Part shown: one piece after another, positions 1 to 12,826 of the stretch
Layout of the letters: each line of letters starts with the position of its first letter
Numbering within the stretch: the stretch's first letter is position 1
NCBI GenBank assembly: GCA_023101725.1
Contig: JALJCO010012862.1
Span: 62,001-126,000 of the forward strand
Length of the DNA stretch: 64,000 nt
Direction: 5' to 3'
Origin: Atherinomorus stipes
Lineage: Eukaryota > Chordata > Actinopteri > Atheriniformes > Atherinidae
Program-made: the position numbers and the translations under genes
Notes under the pieces: generated by a model
Databases searched by the model: none
What the model was told of the DNA's origin: nothing
The model's input: only the letters and a program-made list of their open reading frames with translations

Positions 1-29
1 AGCAGTTTTAAAGTTATGTGGATTCTTAC

Positions 30-268
30 TTCACACGCATTGTTTTGTCCATTCAGGTACACCGTAGTAAAAATGGTGGAACAAATATGGCAGCCTCCAT
101 ATGTGCACCACCCAGCAAGTAGATATAAAGGACTCATTCTAAGAAAATAAAAATGTAACAGCTATTCTAGTGCAGCTATTACACATCAATAGAAACACAG
201 TTTTGAATTATAAATAATATTTTTCTGCCATTGACCTTTGATTTTTTACATACTGTACCTTTAAAGGT
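30..268 (+). repeat. interspersed repeat, copy 1 (partner near 49.7 kb)
   Basis: This stretch and 49700-49977 share long similar strings (AGCAAGTAGATATAAA; CATTGACCTTTGATTTT) and both end near CCTTTAAA. They are two copies of one dispersed element of about 250 bp, family unknown to me. Confidence 0.6.
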
Positions 269-387
269 TAGGCCTGAATTTTACATTTTAATTTGTTTTC
301 AGGGATCAGAATCAATTACGTGGATGCCAAAAACCTATATCGCACGATTTATGAATAAATTTTGCCATTTGACAAACTTTTTCATAC

Positions 388-3300
388 CATCTCAGCTTCT
401 TTCAGCTGCCTCTCTAGCTCCATTTGCACCTCCTTCTGTCTCCTCCTTTCCTTCTCTTCTGCCTCTCTTCGGCGAGTTTCCAGTTCCCGGGCATGCTGTA
501 AAAGATATTTGGTGCTCAATACATAAAGATCAAAGAATAATTATCGCCAGTCTCCCTTTGAAAACCGTTCGTACCTGAATGATGCTTTCAATCTCTAAAT
601 CCTGTTTGTCTTTCTCCATCTTTTCCATCCTCTCCAGCTCTTGGGTGTTCAAGTCATCTGACTGGCTGCTCCGGCTGCTGCAGCTGCTGCGGGTGCTCTG
701 GCTGCGTTCTCGATGGCTGCGTTCCCGCTGGAACCGTCTTTTTAGCTTGAGTTCGTGGTGAAGAGATGACTTGCCCTCAATGAGGAGACGGAGGGCTGTT
801 TGAATGGCTGAAGAGGCGACAGAAACGCACACAAAGATATTTCTGAAGGTGTGCAGAGCAGCTGGAGTAACAACCATACACTGCCTGTTCCCCAATGGAC
901 CACCTTTAGCTTTGATTACATTGCACATTTGCTGTGGCATCTTTTTTGATAAGCTGGTGCAATGTAAAAACATTTATTTCCAGTCTGAGTTGCATTAATT
1001 TTCCTCCAAGATCTTGTATCAATGATGGAGAGTCTGCACAGTCTTCTCCAGAACATCACAAACATTCTCATTGGGGTTCAGCAATCCATGTGTGAAAATG
1101 ATATCCATGTTCCCTGAACCACTCTTTCACAATCTGATCCCCATAAATCCTGGTGCCGTGCCATTAGAGAAGATGAAATAACCTGCTCAAGTAATAATAC
1201 ATTTTAAAAAAATATGAAAATCATGACATTGATTTTGAATTGTGGTGCAACAGAAAAATTAAAAACAAACAAGCAAAAAAATGAAAAAGTATACAAGCAT
1301 GATGGGGCTCCTAAACTAAAATGTTGTTGAGCAACACTTTGATGCAATCACTGCCATCAAGTGTTCTCTGTAACATCCAATCAGACCTCTGCACCTGTTG
1401 ACAGGTAAATTGACCCACTGTTTGTAAGCAAGGTGCTCTAATTTGTCTGGAACAGTTTATTATCATTATTATTATTATTATGATTATTATTATAACCCAC
1501 AATTCAAAATCATTATTTTGTTTTATTAAATTACCATTTAATTTTTTTTATAGGACTGCACAGTGGCGTGGTGGTTAGCAACGCAGCCTCATACTGTAGT
1601 AAGAGGGTTGCTAGTTCAAGTCCCAGTTAGGGAGGGGGTTTGAACAATTCCAACAGTAGCCTTCCTGTGTGGAGTTTGCATGTTCTCCCCATATATGTGT
1701 GGGTTTTCTCCTCCGGTTTCCTCCCAACATCCACTTACATTACATCCTCTGCCAAGGAGGTAATGTTTTTGGTGGCGTTGGTTTGTCTGTCTGTCTGTCT
1801 GTCAGCAACTTTATGGAAAAAGGACTGGACGAATTAACCTGAAATCTCCACTAGCCGTGTGTCTCAGCCCAAGAATAAACCCATTAAATTTTGGTGGTGA
1901 TCCGGATCACTTTCTGGATCCAGGAATGTTTTGAAGGATTCTTTGTCATTGTGAGATTGGCCATGTTGGAAAAGGCTGTTGATGAGGCGTGAGTGCCCCC
2001 TTGAGGCAGAAGTGTGCAGCTGTGTTACTGAGCACATGATGTCAGGATGCAGAAATGAAACTTCTGAGCAGCAGTGAGCACGAGGAGAGAAGACTGTTGG
2101 ACTTCTAGCAGGTGAATATGGTGAACTGTGTGCGTCTGGAAAGAACTGTAAGTAACTAGTTGTATTTCTGCCTGAAGAGGATGTTTATTTAGCCGCTGCT
2201 GATTTGCTTATTCAGAAAGTGTTCCTCCATTCACCATGTGCCTTTTTATGCTATTAAGCTAGCTGACCTGTTACATGCCAGTTATTGTAACAGTTAGCCT
2301 TGAACACATCTGCATGTTTAGTCCTAACTGTAAGGGATTTATTAGTAATAATTAATAAGTAATAATTATTACCTTGAATGTGTTTATTTGCCAAACGAAT
2401 GTTCCTCATGTTTGTATTTCTGTGTTTATAAACCTCATTCACTTCCATCCAGGCATTCACCTTAACTAGCCTGGATTTCCTCACCTGTAAGCCTGTCGTT
2501 TGTTGCATTTCTGTGCTGGTGTGATTAAGAGTGACCAGTAAAGACAGTTAACTGTACAAGCGAGTCCTGACCAACACCCCATGGTGAACACCAAACCTCC
2601 TTACCAACGCCTAAACAGTCTTACATCAACATCACCTTAATAGGGCAAATTTTGGGAATTTTTCCATATAACTCCATACAAATGGCCCGAGTGTTCGGTA
2701 AAAAATTACAAGAAAGGATCTCAATGAGTTCTATAATGTTTCCAAATTTGATCCCAATCCAGAGAAAATTCAGGATACTATGATCCAGAACACACAAAAA
2801 TAAGGGAGTCGAGCTGCTTGGCGAGGTCTACGCTCTTCGAGTGCTTTTCTAGTTTTATTTATGTATTTATTCATTGTTACCTTTACAGTTTCTTGTTATT
2901 TGAATTGTTATTTGCTAACTTTCATGCACAACTGTAACATTGTTGAACCTAGACCTGATCCTAGTCCTGACCAACTGCAGCAGCCCTTAGATTGTAGACC
3001 AGCCCCACAGGCTTGTACAGTAGACACCAGGCATGATGGCAGCATTTTTTTTTTTTTTTTACCCTGATTCTCCAATCAAGCTCCAATCATTACCTGGGGT
3101 GAAAGGGCCTTTTCAGTCGTTGGCCCCATCCTCTGAATCTCCCTCCCACAACACATCCGTGACCCCACCATCTTCAAATCACAGCTCAAAATTAACCTAT
3201 TTCAAACTGCTTTCGAAATAGGTGCTTTAGTACATCATTCAATCTGTTTTAGTTTAATGGAACCATAAGTTACTAAATAAATATCATGCTTTCAATCTTC

Positions 3301-5298
3301 CTTCAACCTCCCACTGAAACTGAAGTGACTTTGGCTTCATACCTTGTGACTTGTTGATGCTGAAACTGCATTTCTCATGTTTGATAAGAAGGTATATGGG
3401 GGGCTTTGGGTTTCAAACTGAATATCGCTCAACAAAACAGGAAATCATTGTTTCACAAAATAAAGATAACAAACCCACAGTGCTGTCATTACAGACCGAT
3501 GAGCAGGTGCAAGGATGAGTGAGTACATCTGCTCAATCATAGTTGTGTCTTTCCACTTGTTCACGTTAACACACCTTGAGTCCACTCCACCTTCTGCTTC
3601 TGGTCAGACGCACTCATCTCATAGGTTTTGTTGTGTGTTTTCACACAGAACAGACAGCGCTTCCCCTCCTTGTCTGGAATAGGCTTAAGACAGAAGAACG
3701 AAGCAGTCAGTCAGATGTTGAAGCTGTGCTTAGCACACAGTGGGTGGATCAAAAGCCTGCCAAAGACGTTTCCTCACCAACCTCTATGACGCAGCTCTTA
3801 TCCAGCTGGATCTCTCCTCTTTTGTCTTTTAAGTCCTCGCTGACGTAGTAAGTCATGGAGGAGGGCTTCAGCACAAACCAGCGCTCGGTCCAGTTCCTAC
3901 GCACGTGCCCCTTCTTCCACATGTAACCCTGCAAAATAAGAAAGACTAAATGAGGACAAAAAAAAAAAGCACAGAAGCCGGTGAATTCACTGCGGGGATA
4001 CAAAGTGACTCACCCTCTTAAGGACATTGTGATACATCTCCAGAAACACCTCATCCAAGGCCAGGCTGAAAGCCTCAGCACTGGTGACCCTGAGCAGCCG
4101 ACCTGACCCCATGTGCTCCAGGAAAGTCCACACAGATATGCCCTCTTCCTGCACTGTGGGATCCTGGGATATCAAGTCCTCAATGGGCTTTCCGTCCCAC
4201 TCTTGGTTCATCGCTGTGGAGATTTTCTTGAGGAGATACTCCACCTTAAAGCATTAAAATATTTCCAGACATTAGAAAAGGAAAGCGCTGATGGTAAAAC
4301 TGGGAATAGTTGCTGTATGCTTTTGGTAGAACTGGGAATTCCAAATAATGTGCAGCCATGTTGCATCAGATCATGCTCGCACGGGAAAGTTACTGAGTTG
4401 ATTGCACAGAAGTTTATTTTCGTCTCTGACTTACAGGAAACCAAGAGTATTATGGAGGAAGTGCAGGAAGGAAGCGCCTCATTAACTTACTTGCGGATGA
4501 TTTTTTACGCCATGATAAAATGTAAAGCCACCAAACTTTGTCAGGACAAGAGTTAAGTTCATATGCAAGATAATCTCTGCCGCGCTTCCTGTATGTTCCT
4601 CTGTCTGTCTTATTAGTCTGAAAAATGTTTGGCTGAATTCTTTCACAAATTTTTATACCATTTTTTAAATCTGCCCCCTTTTTCTTCACAGCAAAAGTCC
4701 TATTTAATAACCTCCTCAAGCCCCAGCCAAACAGGTCTCAGCAAAATTCCTTGAATCAAAGTCTTCCCAGCTTCCAAACATCTTCTACCTCTTCTACGAT
4801 CATCACCAGTGGATAGCGGTCCTCTGACAGAAGGTTGAACAAACAGAAGAGCTTGAAGCAGTCTTTTTGAGATAGCAGAGCTCCCTGCGGCACCCCCTTG
4901 AAGTTCTTCTTCATGGTCATCATCCAGCACAAGTCGTCAAACTTCTCTTTGTCAAACATCCCCTCTTTCACCTGGAAATACAAAAGAAGAGACCTGTTAA
5001 CTAAAGTTGAAGCTACACTGAAGTTTACGAAAGCTGTTTTACATTACAGGTGTAAGAAATCCTCAACCAACCAGTCAGGCTGTTTCTTTCCTCTGAGTTA
5101 AACTCTGATTCATGGAGAGATTCAAACATACTGAGGTTTAACTTAACTTTTGTCCACAAATAGTGGTGAAATTCTGCAAACTGCACAAATTTTAAGTAAG
5201 AATAGACCGATACATTGACGGCCGATATTTTAGGCCGAAATTTGTGTCATTTCCTGGTATCGGCATCACCCAATACGTCTGGTGTGTTGGCCGATGCC

Positions 5299-5342
<44 letters not shown>

Positions 5343-8300
5343 ATTGATTGATAACTGATAATTGATTGTTGATAATTTCACAATATTTCTTAAAATAAAA
5401 AGGAAACAAACAAAAAAAATCACTAAATTATAATTTATTGAAATAAAATATTGTTTTTGAGTTGTGGTTAAAATAATAATAATAATAAATAATAAAAAAA
5501 AAACCTGTCCCAGACAAATTAGAGCACCTTTCTCATGAACAGTGGACCAACATACCTGTCAACAGGTGCAGAAGTGTTATCAAACATTACAGAAATCCTT
5601 TGATTGCAGTGATTGTCTCAAAGTGTTGTTCAACAAAATTTCCATTTCGAAGCCCCATCATGCTTGTTTTATTCTTTGTTTGTTTTTATATATATATGCA
5701 TATATATATATCTTCAAATAGTTTTCAGAATTAGTTTTCATTGTGTCTTTCATTGTATTAATTGTGGGGTAAAATGTAATATCGGTCCCAAATATCGGCA
5801 GGTTGTCTCAGTCTGTATCGGTTGATCCCTAATCTTAAAACTAATGGTCATAAAGCAAATTAATGGGTCATTGTGCTCAACTTGACAACAAGCTGTTGGA
5901 TCCACTTAATTTGAATCAGGTCTTTTGGAGCAGGGAAGCATCTAAAACCTGCAGGACACTGACCAAAGATGACTATTTAATCTGTCTAAATCCAGCCATG
6001 ATCTCCAAGATCATGAAGACTCTGGTAATTAAGAGGTATTAATAAAAAAAATTATTTACCACTAACAAATGTTTTACTTTGGATGTGCTTGAAATATTAG
6101 TAAAAAGAAGATTAGTCATTTCTGTGATGGACTCTGTTTTATTTAATTCATTATTAGAAAATTAAAGAATTACTTGGTATTTTCAGAAATACATATTCAA
6201 GCAGATATTATTTCATACAAATTTCTGGCTGGTCAGCATTTCTACAGACAAGTGAAAAACTACTTCAATGCAAGTCCACTGCATGGTACAGTATAATTAA
6301 TGAATTAACCATTTATATTATAAAAATGCTAGAAAGGCAGAGCTTCACACTGACTGCACACATCAAATCTAAGGTGGCCAAAAACACTTTTATTTTGAAT
6401 AAAGTAAAGCACATTTTGGATACTAATAAATTGAGAATGCTGTACAATGCACTGGTTTCACCATATTTTATGTATTGTTTGTACTTATAAGCGTGGTATT
6501 TTTACTTCATTGTTTTTGTTACAGAAAAGAGCCATAAGAATAATATATAAAGTAGGGTGTAGAGAACATACAAACAGACTTTTTATTTTGTCTGGTTTAT
6601 TGAAAATAATGGATTTAGTTGAGGTTCAGACTTTGATAATAATTTATAAAGCAAAGAATAAATATTTACCAGAACAGTTACAGAACCTATTTGATCTAGA
6701 AGAGGGGGACTGCGGGTCACTGGTTGGATTTTAAATGCAGGTTTTGTCGGTTAATGTAAAAAAAAAAATGGGTATTTCTGTTGCAGGTGTTAAATTATGG
6801 AAGTATTTTTCTGTTTAAGAAGATGTTTAAAAAAGATCAAATTGGTTCTAATGCACTGCAAGATGGATGGAATAGATGACTTGTACTTGATGTAGTTCTT
6901 TTTTTTTTTTTTTTACTATGTAAGTGGTTTGGTGTACTTTTGGTACTTAACAGAAACATACAGAGAGGGGCAGGCATTACAAGTTTATTTTCTTCCTGCT
7001 CCTCTTCATTTGCGGTGTATAATAATAAAACTATATTGTATTAATTGTCATGATGTAAACAATAAATGAAATGAAAAAGAAAAAAAAATTATGATTTGAG
7101 ATGGCAAAAGAAAAAAGTTAAATTTTGGGGCTCCAATACAGCCAGAAACACACATTTGACGATGCGTGTGTGTTATTGTGATATGAACCTCTACCTCATC
7201 TGACAGAGGATGTGGATACTTGATGTGATCGGACTATAAGATCAGTGTGTTTTAATGCAAACAGCATGTGATATTACACAGATGAATGCACATTTTGGAG
7301 TTCAATGGTCTGCAGAAGTGTGAAAAACTCAGTCTGATGGCATAGTTTGAGTCTTGCTGTCCTCTGGGAAGGCTCTCTGCAAATAAACACCCAGTTTTTC
7401 AGACTGACCATCTTTGAGCGACAGAAGTTTCCTCTGATGGGAGAGAGCTCCTGCATGATAGTAATGGCCGTTCCAGTGTGTACGAGGGATCAATGAACAA
7501 TGTGATCAAGATAAAAAGGGACTCAAATCATATCCTATTTTCTCTGGGAGATTTTGGGCCAACTTGTTAAAAAAAATCCTCACTTCTGCAGAGGCTAAAA
7601 TTAAAGTAAATGGTGGCTTGTTTTGGCCACCTTTATTATTACAGTACCTTATTATCTGCATTGATATTTCTGATAATAATAAAGGAAATAATGGTATGAT
7701 TTACAGCTGTAAGCTTTGAGTCCCCAAAATGCTAATTATCCACAAAAAATATTGAATTATCTTCAGATTTTTGTCACCTTTTCACAAATGTATAATCCTA
7801 AAACCAGAATGTTACCAAACAAAGGTCCTCAGTTATGAATAAAGATCATGTTTAAATATAAAATTAAATCCTTTAAACTATGTTTTAGTTCACAACTAGA
7901 GTTATTTATTACTGCTGAAGCTCAGGGTGTCTTTATGCCAGCTGTACCTTATCCAGTATATATTTGTTGAGATAGGGCATGTAGCCATGATTGGATACCG
8001 GCCCATCATCATCATCCTGGAAGTGCTCCTCCAGGGCCACTGGGTCATGTGGGATGTTCAGCACCGTGTACAGGTTGTGAGAAAGCACCTGTAGAGGAAA
8101 CACAGACACAAATGGGTCATTTTTAAATGTGTTAAACTCACTGTCTCACAGAAGCTTCGCACACTCCCTTGTTTCTTCATATAACCACAAACACACACAT
8201 GAGCGGGCTGTTTTTTCCTCAGCATGTCAAGACAGCTTTCTGCTATTTCCCTGGATTCCTCTAGTTAAGGAGGCATGTAGGGACTGGATGGATTTGCAAC

Positions 8301-8847
8301 ATTACAGACTGACAAATAAGTTTTTGAAGCTAACAGATCATATAAGAAGATGCTGTCTTCCATTTTGCAACCTGAACAGCAGAGTTGTTTGTTTCTGAGG
8401 CACATGACAAAGTTGGACTTTGAGCTCGCAGCTAAAATTGATCTAAAACCTCACCTCAATCTGAACAGCCTACACGTCTGTTGGGAGAAGACTTTAAGCG
8501 TCTCAAATATTCGGATTTGTGTGCGAGCCTTAAAAGCTTCTGGGTGTTAACTCTTCCAGAAGTTGCTTCACAAACCACAACATAAAAATCTCTCAACATA
8601 CAGCGAGCTCTACTGATGATCTCCGATTTTAGTCAGAAAAATATCTAAAGAAAAGAAAAATATGCGTCAAACTCATGTACACGGTTTCAGCCTGGTTCTG
8701 CTCTGTCTCAGTTTCCTGACTTGATAATGTCTCAGAAACTTCCCCGCTTACCTTTAACTGCGACTTGGACACTTTCCCGCACTGCTCCACGTCCAGCGAT
8801 GTGAAAGCGTACCAGATAGATTTGAGGAGTTCGGATTTTAGGTCCAT
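388..8847 (-). CDS. def6: def6-like guanine exchange factor, 5' eight coding exons (3' end outside window)
   Basis: SWAP-70/DEF6 family: PIP3-responsive activators of Rac/Cdc42 that link receptor signalling to actin; human DEF6 acts in lymphocytes. Exons on the minus strand: 8752-8847, 7948-8088, 4789-4971, 4014-4244, 3778-3928, 3575-3673, 575-807 and 388-495. All junctions are GT-AG and phases agree, giving 414 residues. Residues 1-32 begin [15 protein letters not shown], as in DEF6. Residues 33-79 carry the EF-hand-like part ([12 protein letters not shown], then DDDDGPVS). Residues 80-217 are the DEF6/SWAP70 homology region ([16 protein letters not shown]). A PH domain starts at about 218 ([18 protein letters not shown]) and ends near WTQAIQTA. 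A charged coiled coil follows. The start ATG at 8847 aligns with the family start and sits next to CpG-rich DNA. The first exons look like DEF6; the PH domain looks more like SWAP70 ([12 protein letters not shown]). Teleosts have several def6 paralogues and I cannot say which this is. Confidence 0.9.
879..1190 (+). mobile_element. fragment of Tc1/mariner-type element (same family as 22664-23810)
   Basis: Starts with TA then CACTGCCTG and shares with the 22.7-kb element the strings CCTTTAGCTTT, CTGTGGCAT, ATTTATTTCC, GGGGTTCAG and ATCCATGTGT. Right end lost. It lies in the def6 intron next to exon 575-807. Confidence 0.55.
1310..1480 (-). mobile_element. fragment of Tc1-type MITE (family of 19056-19593), inverted
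   Basis: Reverse-complement match to the middle of the MITE at 19056-19593: CATGATGGGGCTCC, TTGTTGAGCAACACTTTGA, CACCTGTTGACAGG. A third piece is at 5500-5670. Confidence 0.6.
1558..1735 (+). repeat. SINE-like fish repeat fragment
   Basis: Carries the widespread fish repeat with GTGGTTAGCA, GTTCAAGTCCC and GTGTGGAGTTTGCATGTT CTCCCC strings. The first two resemble A and B boxes of a tRNA-derived promoter, which suggests a SINE (inference). Confidence 0.55.
1739..2855 (+). repeat. dispersed DNA repeat with recognisable ends
   Basis: Left end CTCTGCCAAGGAGGTAATG with a (GTCT)n run and GGTGATCCGGATCACTTTCTGG; right end GCGAGGTCTACGCTCTTCGA. These are the two ends of a repeat common in fish genomes. 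The interior (about 2000-2800) shows nothing I recognise. Class unknown. Confidence 0.4.
3060..3230 (+). mobile_element. LINE 3' coding remnant (reverse-transcriptase C-terminus)
   Basis: Translated with a few frame changes it reads like [19 protein letters not shown] and [14 protein letters not shown], the C-terminal signature of L2/CR1-type reverse transcriptases. Decayed, in a def6 intron. Confidence 0.55.
5197..5831. mobile_element. hAT-type MITE (TATCGG family) with internal insertion
   Basis: Ends read AATAGACCGATACATTG and, inverted, TAGGGATCAACCGATAC. Flanks ATTTTAAG and ATCTTAAA look like a decayed 8-bp duplication. The interior has a (TA)n run (5301-5339) and a piece of the 19-kb Tc1 MITE family at about 5500-5670. 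It lies in the def6 intron between exons 4789-4971 and 7948-8088. Confidence 0.6.
5301..5339. repeat. (TA)n microsatellite
   Basis: Uninterrupted TA dinucleotides inside the hAT-type MITE. Confidence 0.95.
5871..5965 (+). repeat. fragment of short MITE (family of 39946-40140)
   Basis: Matches one arm of the element at 38091-39665: ACAAGCTGTTGGAT, GAATCAGGT, AACATCTAAAACCT-like strings. It serves as an unoccupied reference for that nested site. Confidence 0.5.
6230..7090 (+). mobile_element. 5'-truncated LINE, reverse-transcriptase C-terminus and 3' tail
   Basis: Conceptual translation gives [20 protein letters not shown], then [16 protein letters not shown] and, at 6522-6700, [20 protein letters not shown] and [18 protein letters not shown], the end of a non-LTR reverse transcriptase. 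The 3' end near 7080 has a short A-rich tail. Stops and shifts show it is dead. It lies in a def6 intron. Confidence 0.7.
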
Positions 8848-8849
8848 TT

Positions 8850-8945
8850 TGGAGACCGCTTTGCGCGCAATAGAGCTACATTTCCGAGCGGCGCGCAACG
8901 CTTTTACGCAGCGACGGGTGAGCGAGCGGCGGAGGGAAGAATTAC
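8850..8945 (-). promoter_or_regulatory. CpG-rich putative def6 promoter / 5' UTR
   Basis: Just upstream of the def6 ATG there is a short GC- and CpG-rich stretch with several GCGC and GCGG groups, unlike the AT-rich surroundings. Its position fits a promoter or 5' UTR. No transcription start is visible from sequence alone. Confidence 0.4.
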
Positions 8946-9489
8946 CAAATACAATGTGGGGCAGAGCATAAAGTGCACACCAAAGGACCCAAAGCAGTCC
9001 TAAGTAGGGCAGACTTAAAGAGGCGGAGAGTGGAGATAAGGGCTTGGAATTCCTTTCCAGCTACGCGGCTCTCACTATTCAAACTTACATTTTAAAGATG
9101 TAAACACTCCCCAGACAATATTTTAAAAATGCCTCCCACTTTTGAGTGTAGCCTACTTTTAGGAACTTGTAGTTGAGCAAATATGTAGGATTTCAGGGCA
9201 GATCTGCACACATTTCAAGTTTAATGTCCAAGTTGAAGATTCATTCGAACAGCAGGATGATTAAAAGAAAGTTCTGCAAGTGGAAAAAAAGAAGAAAAAA
9301 AATATTTTGTTATCAGATAGGAAGCTGGTTAAGGGTGCACAGACACGCCCACATAGCCTAAAGCCAAATTTAATTTAGCAGATTAAAAATAGAAGTTCAA
9401 GGACGCCACAACATGGTGCATTTTAACATCTTACGCAGTGCAACATGTTTGTATCTCTTATTATTATCAATAGATTTTATATAGACATA

Positions 9490-9783
9490 CAAACGTGGAA
9501 AAAATTGTTGGTACCCCTCAGTTAATGAAAAGAAAAAACTCACAATGGTCACAGAAATAACTTGAATCTGACAAAAGCGATGATAAAAAAGAATTCTATA
9601 AAAATTAACCAATGAAATTCAGACATTGCGTTTCAACCATGCATCAAAAGAATTATTTTAAAAAAATAATCAAAATAATAAGATACATTTTATTTTGAAG
9701 TAAACTCATGACATGGCCTGGACCATCTGGATTTTTCTTTCATTAACCTATAGGGGTACCAACATTTTTTTCTCCCACATCTG
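9490..9783. mobile_element. Tc1-type MITE, 294 bp
   Basis: Terminal inverted repeats of about 40 bp (left CAAACGTGGAAAAAATTG TTGGTACCCC; right inverted CAGATGTGGGAGAAAAAAAT GTTGGTACCCC), flanked on both sides by TA, the Tc1/mariner target. No coding capacity. Confidence 0.75.
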
Positions 9784-11923
9784 TACTTAAATTTCAGGGA
9801 ATTTGCATTTCGATTTTTGTTTTCTTAAATTCATATCTAATATATAACATGCACCAGTCCTGCACATCACACAACAAGCCTCGGTGGGCTCCCCATGTCT
9901 AGATGCCTTTTCATTTGTATGATGAAACTGTGGTGGACGTGGCCTAACCTCTGGAAAAAGAGGTCATACATTGACAGTGTAATCAGACAGATCATCTGCC
10001 ATCCTTATTGGAGAGTAATGTAGGCTAATCAATAACCTGATTAGATCATGAAAGGGATTTTCGTAGTTTTGAGGTCGCAGCATAAAACCTGTATCTTTAT
10101 GCATCATTAAACGTAGGGTTTGTTTAGAATTTTTTTGTTTTATGTGCGTATAAAATCTGTAATTTAAGTATGTAAAACTCCTTCATGCTGTTCGGTAGTT
10201 TAATGCTTGATGGAGCTGATGTGTTCCAGTCCTGTCTGCTGCCTCTAATGCCATCCCTCCAAGGTCAGGTCTGATCTCTATGGTCCCAGCTGCAAGGCTG
10301 AAATGAGGTGTCACTCAGTTGGTTGTAATTCAGAATTACAGGCCACGAGTCTTGATGAGGATTGACTTCTCCCAGCAACACAGTTTACACTTCCACCATG
10401 GACTTTACTCATAAATAAACACATAAAGTTGTTTCTAAAAGACTATAAGATGCTAGGATGTTAAAACCTGCCACGTTTGGGGGTAAAGGGTGTTATTAAA
10501 TTTAAAAGAAAGGTCCCAGAAATGCTTTAGAGGGTATTTATTAGACAGTTTCCTGAATACCAATGTGACCTTGCTTTTTTGTTCACATGAATAAATTAAT
10601 GTAGCATTACAAGGATACTGCTGCCATTTATACAGTGAATATATTCAAGGGCAGCAGACCTTGACATTTGCAATCTCAGTGTCTAATCAATAACCTGAAA
10701 TAAAGCAAAGATTTTTTTCTGCTATAGCTGACAGATACAGTTTACAGTCTCAGTCATGCTGTTACACAATAACAATAACAATAGATTATACACCACTGAA
10801 TGTGCAATATATCATATCATACAGGAGAATGTTACAATCTATTCTAAAAAGGGAAGGAGAGATATTATATATATGGATAAAGGAAGGACTTTTAATCATT
10901 TCACAAGTTCATTTTAAAAAAATCATTTGACCTCCAGATTTCTCTGTTTTACACCGGTCAAAGGGTGCAAACAATCTGGGTCATGCAATTCAACTCTATA
11001 CAGAATCCAGTGATGTGCTTCAGAACATTGAACACAACAATTTCTGAAAAAAAAAAAAAAGTTTGAAAGCTGTCCAGTAAAAGTTACTGCCGTCTGCCAG
11101 CTTTATAAACAGAACAAAATACCAGACAGTGATATTTTAAGCTCCTTTTGAAAGCACCATTATAGGAAAACATAGTCTCTGTGATGGGAAAACTTAATGC
11201 CATAGACACAAACGTCAACCAGACTAAATAACCCCTGTGGAAAACTGCTGGTGGACTGTGCAGTGCATTCAGTGCTATATTAAAGGGGGAAAGCCTAAAG
11301 ATCACATACTATAAACATATTCACCCATGCTACCATTTAAACAATTCATACAGCAAAACAGGAGATGAAGTCTTATTGCACAGGCACCTATTCATAAAAG
11401 CTGGTGCAGCCCCAGTTGCTGATGTTGTACACATGCAAGCAGAGAAACCGTTGATCCACTTTTGTCAAATTGTGCAGAAGTTCATTTTAGACCTGTGAGT
11501 GTGATACAGCTGCAAATTATAAGCTTCCTGAAGTTATATTGAGCTTAATGACTTTCCAAAATATATTTATATCTTTGTCATTAAAACCAAGTTGTCAAAA
11601 TTTTTTGACATCTAAATGACTCAACTCCAGTGGGCCAGAGAAATAATTTTGCCCATGATCCATGAGGTCTGTATCTGTCCCACCAACACGAGCCATTGTT
11701 CCTAATGTGGCGAATGTGCCTGTTCTCAGTCCAGATCCTGGTATTGCAACCAACAGGGTCAACTGTATCAAAACTCTCTTAGTTGGCTCAGTTCCTCTTA
11801 TAGTGAAGATATTTGTCATGGAATAACGGCATCAGTTCCTCTTTGTCCTTATGTTAGATGTACATATTTGGAACTTGTACTATTTTATCTAAGAACCCGA
11901 TTTCTAAATGGCTTTCCCTCATA

Positions 11924-12826
11924 TTAAAGTAGCTCTTTGTAACTTTCTGACCATAAAAACATGCATTTCTGACTTGTTTTGATGTCAAAATGACATTTAA
12001 ATGCATTAAACCTTTGGTTCTGGGATACTCCATCACGTTGCAGCTACATTTTGCTTTATGTACCATGGTCCAATTCCTATTTTCATCCCTACCCCTAGCC
12101 CTTCCCCTTGGCTCTTGCACTAGGGATTGAATTTTTACTCTAAGAAATGGGACGACCCTTTGAAATCCTCACGCATTACCAATAGTCGTCCATGGCGCAG
12201 TAAACTGATGGCCTCTAGATGGTGGTTTTCAGAAGATTTCGCAATGCCGTCCTTGGCAGCAATAATCTCCCTTTCCTGGGCAATTGGATTAAAAGTGAAA
12301 GGTAAAGAAATGCCTTTGGCTCAAGCTTAACATTAATGTTATGCGAGCAGATGAACGTAACGTTCTGAAACTAGCAATTTTTTTCACATTTCTTATACAT
12401 ATTTTCAGTTTCGAGGGCCAGATAGCCCTACCACTCCCCCTTCCCCCTCAGTCTGAACCAGAATAAGGACACCACTACCTCTTATGAACATGCAAAAAAA
12501 AAAAAGGGTTAGGGCCGAGGGCTAGGGCTAAGGGGGGAACTGGAATTCACCCCATGTCACACTAGAAACCAGACATCACCGCAATGACCATTTCGAATGC
12601 ACACAATAGCTGATTCACTGAAGATTGAGACATAATCAAAGAATAGAAGAAAAGAAAGAAAGAAAAGGACAAAGTAAGATGTGAAACAAGAATCAACATT
12701 GGACTGATTTTTACTTGCTGGAGAGAGCTCAGAGGCGAGACAGGATGCAAGATGGATGCTGAATTAGCCTTTGGTAGAAGGTGCTTCACTGAGAATATCT
12801 GCCAAAGTTCTGTAGTGCTTCTTTAA
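11924..12826. mobile_element. TTAA-flanked MITE (family of 48966-49441) carrying another insertion
   Basis: Both outer ends carry TTAA. Left part (GTAACTTTCTGACC, TTCTGACTTGTTTTGATGTC) and right part (GATGCAAGATGG, CACTGAGAA, AAAGTTCTGTAG) match the 48966-49441 copy. Between them sits a foreign block at about 12058-12553. Confidence 0.65.
12058..12553. mobile_element. inner MITE nested in the 11.9-kb TTAA element
   Basis: Imperfect inverted ends of about 45 bp (GTACCATGGTCCAATTCC... CCCTAGCCC versus inverted GTGACATGGGGTGAATTCC... CCCTAGCCC). The block is absent from the sister copy at 49 kb, where flanking sequence is continuous. Superfamily uncertain. Confidence 0.5.

Noticed and set aside
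4113..4556. 147-codon plus-strand frame
   Set aside because: Mostly opposite the def6 exon at 4014-4244 and its intron.
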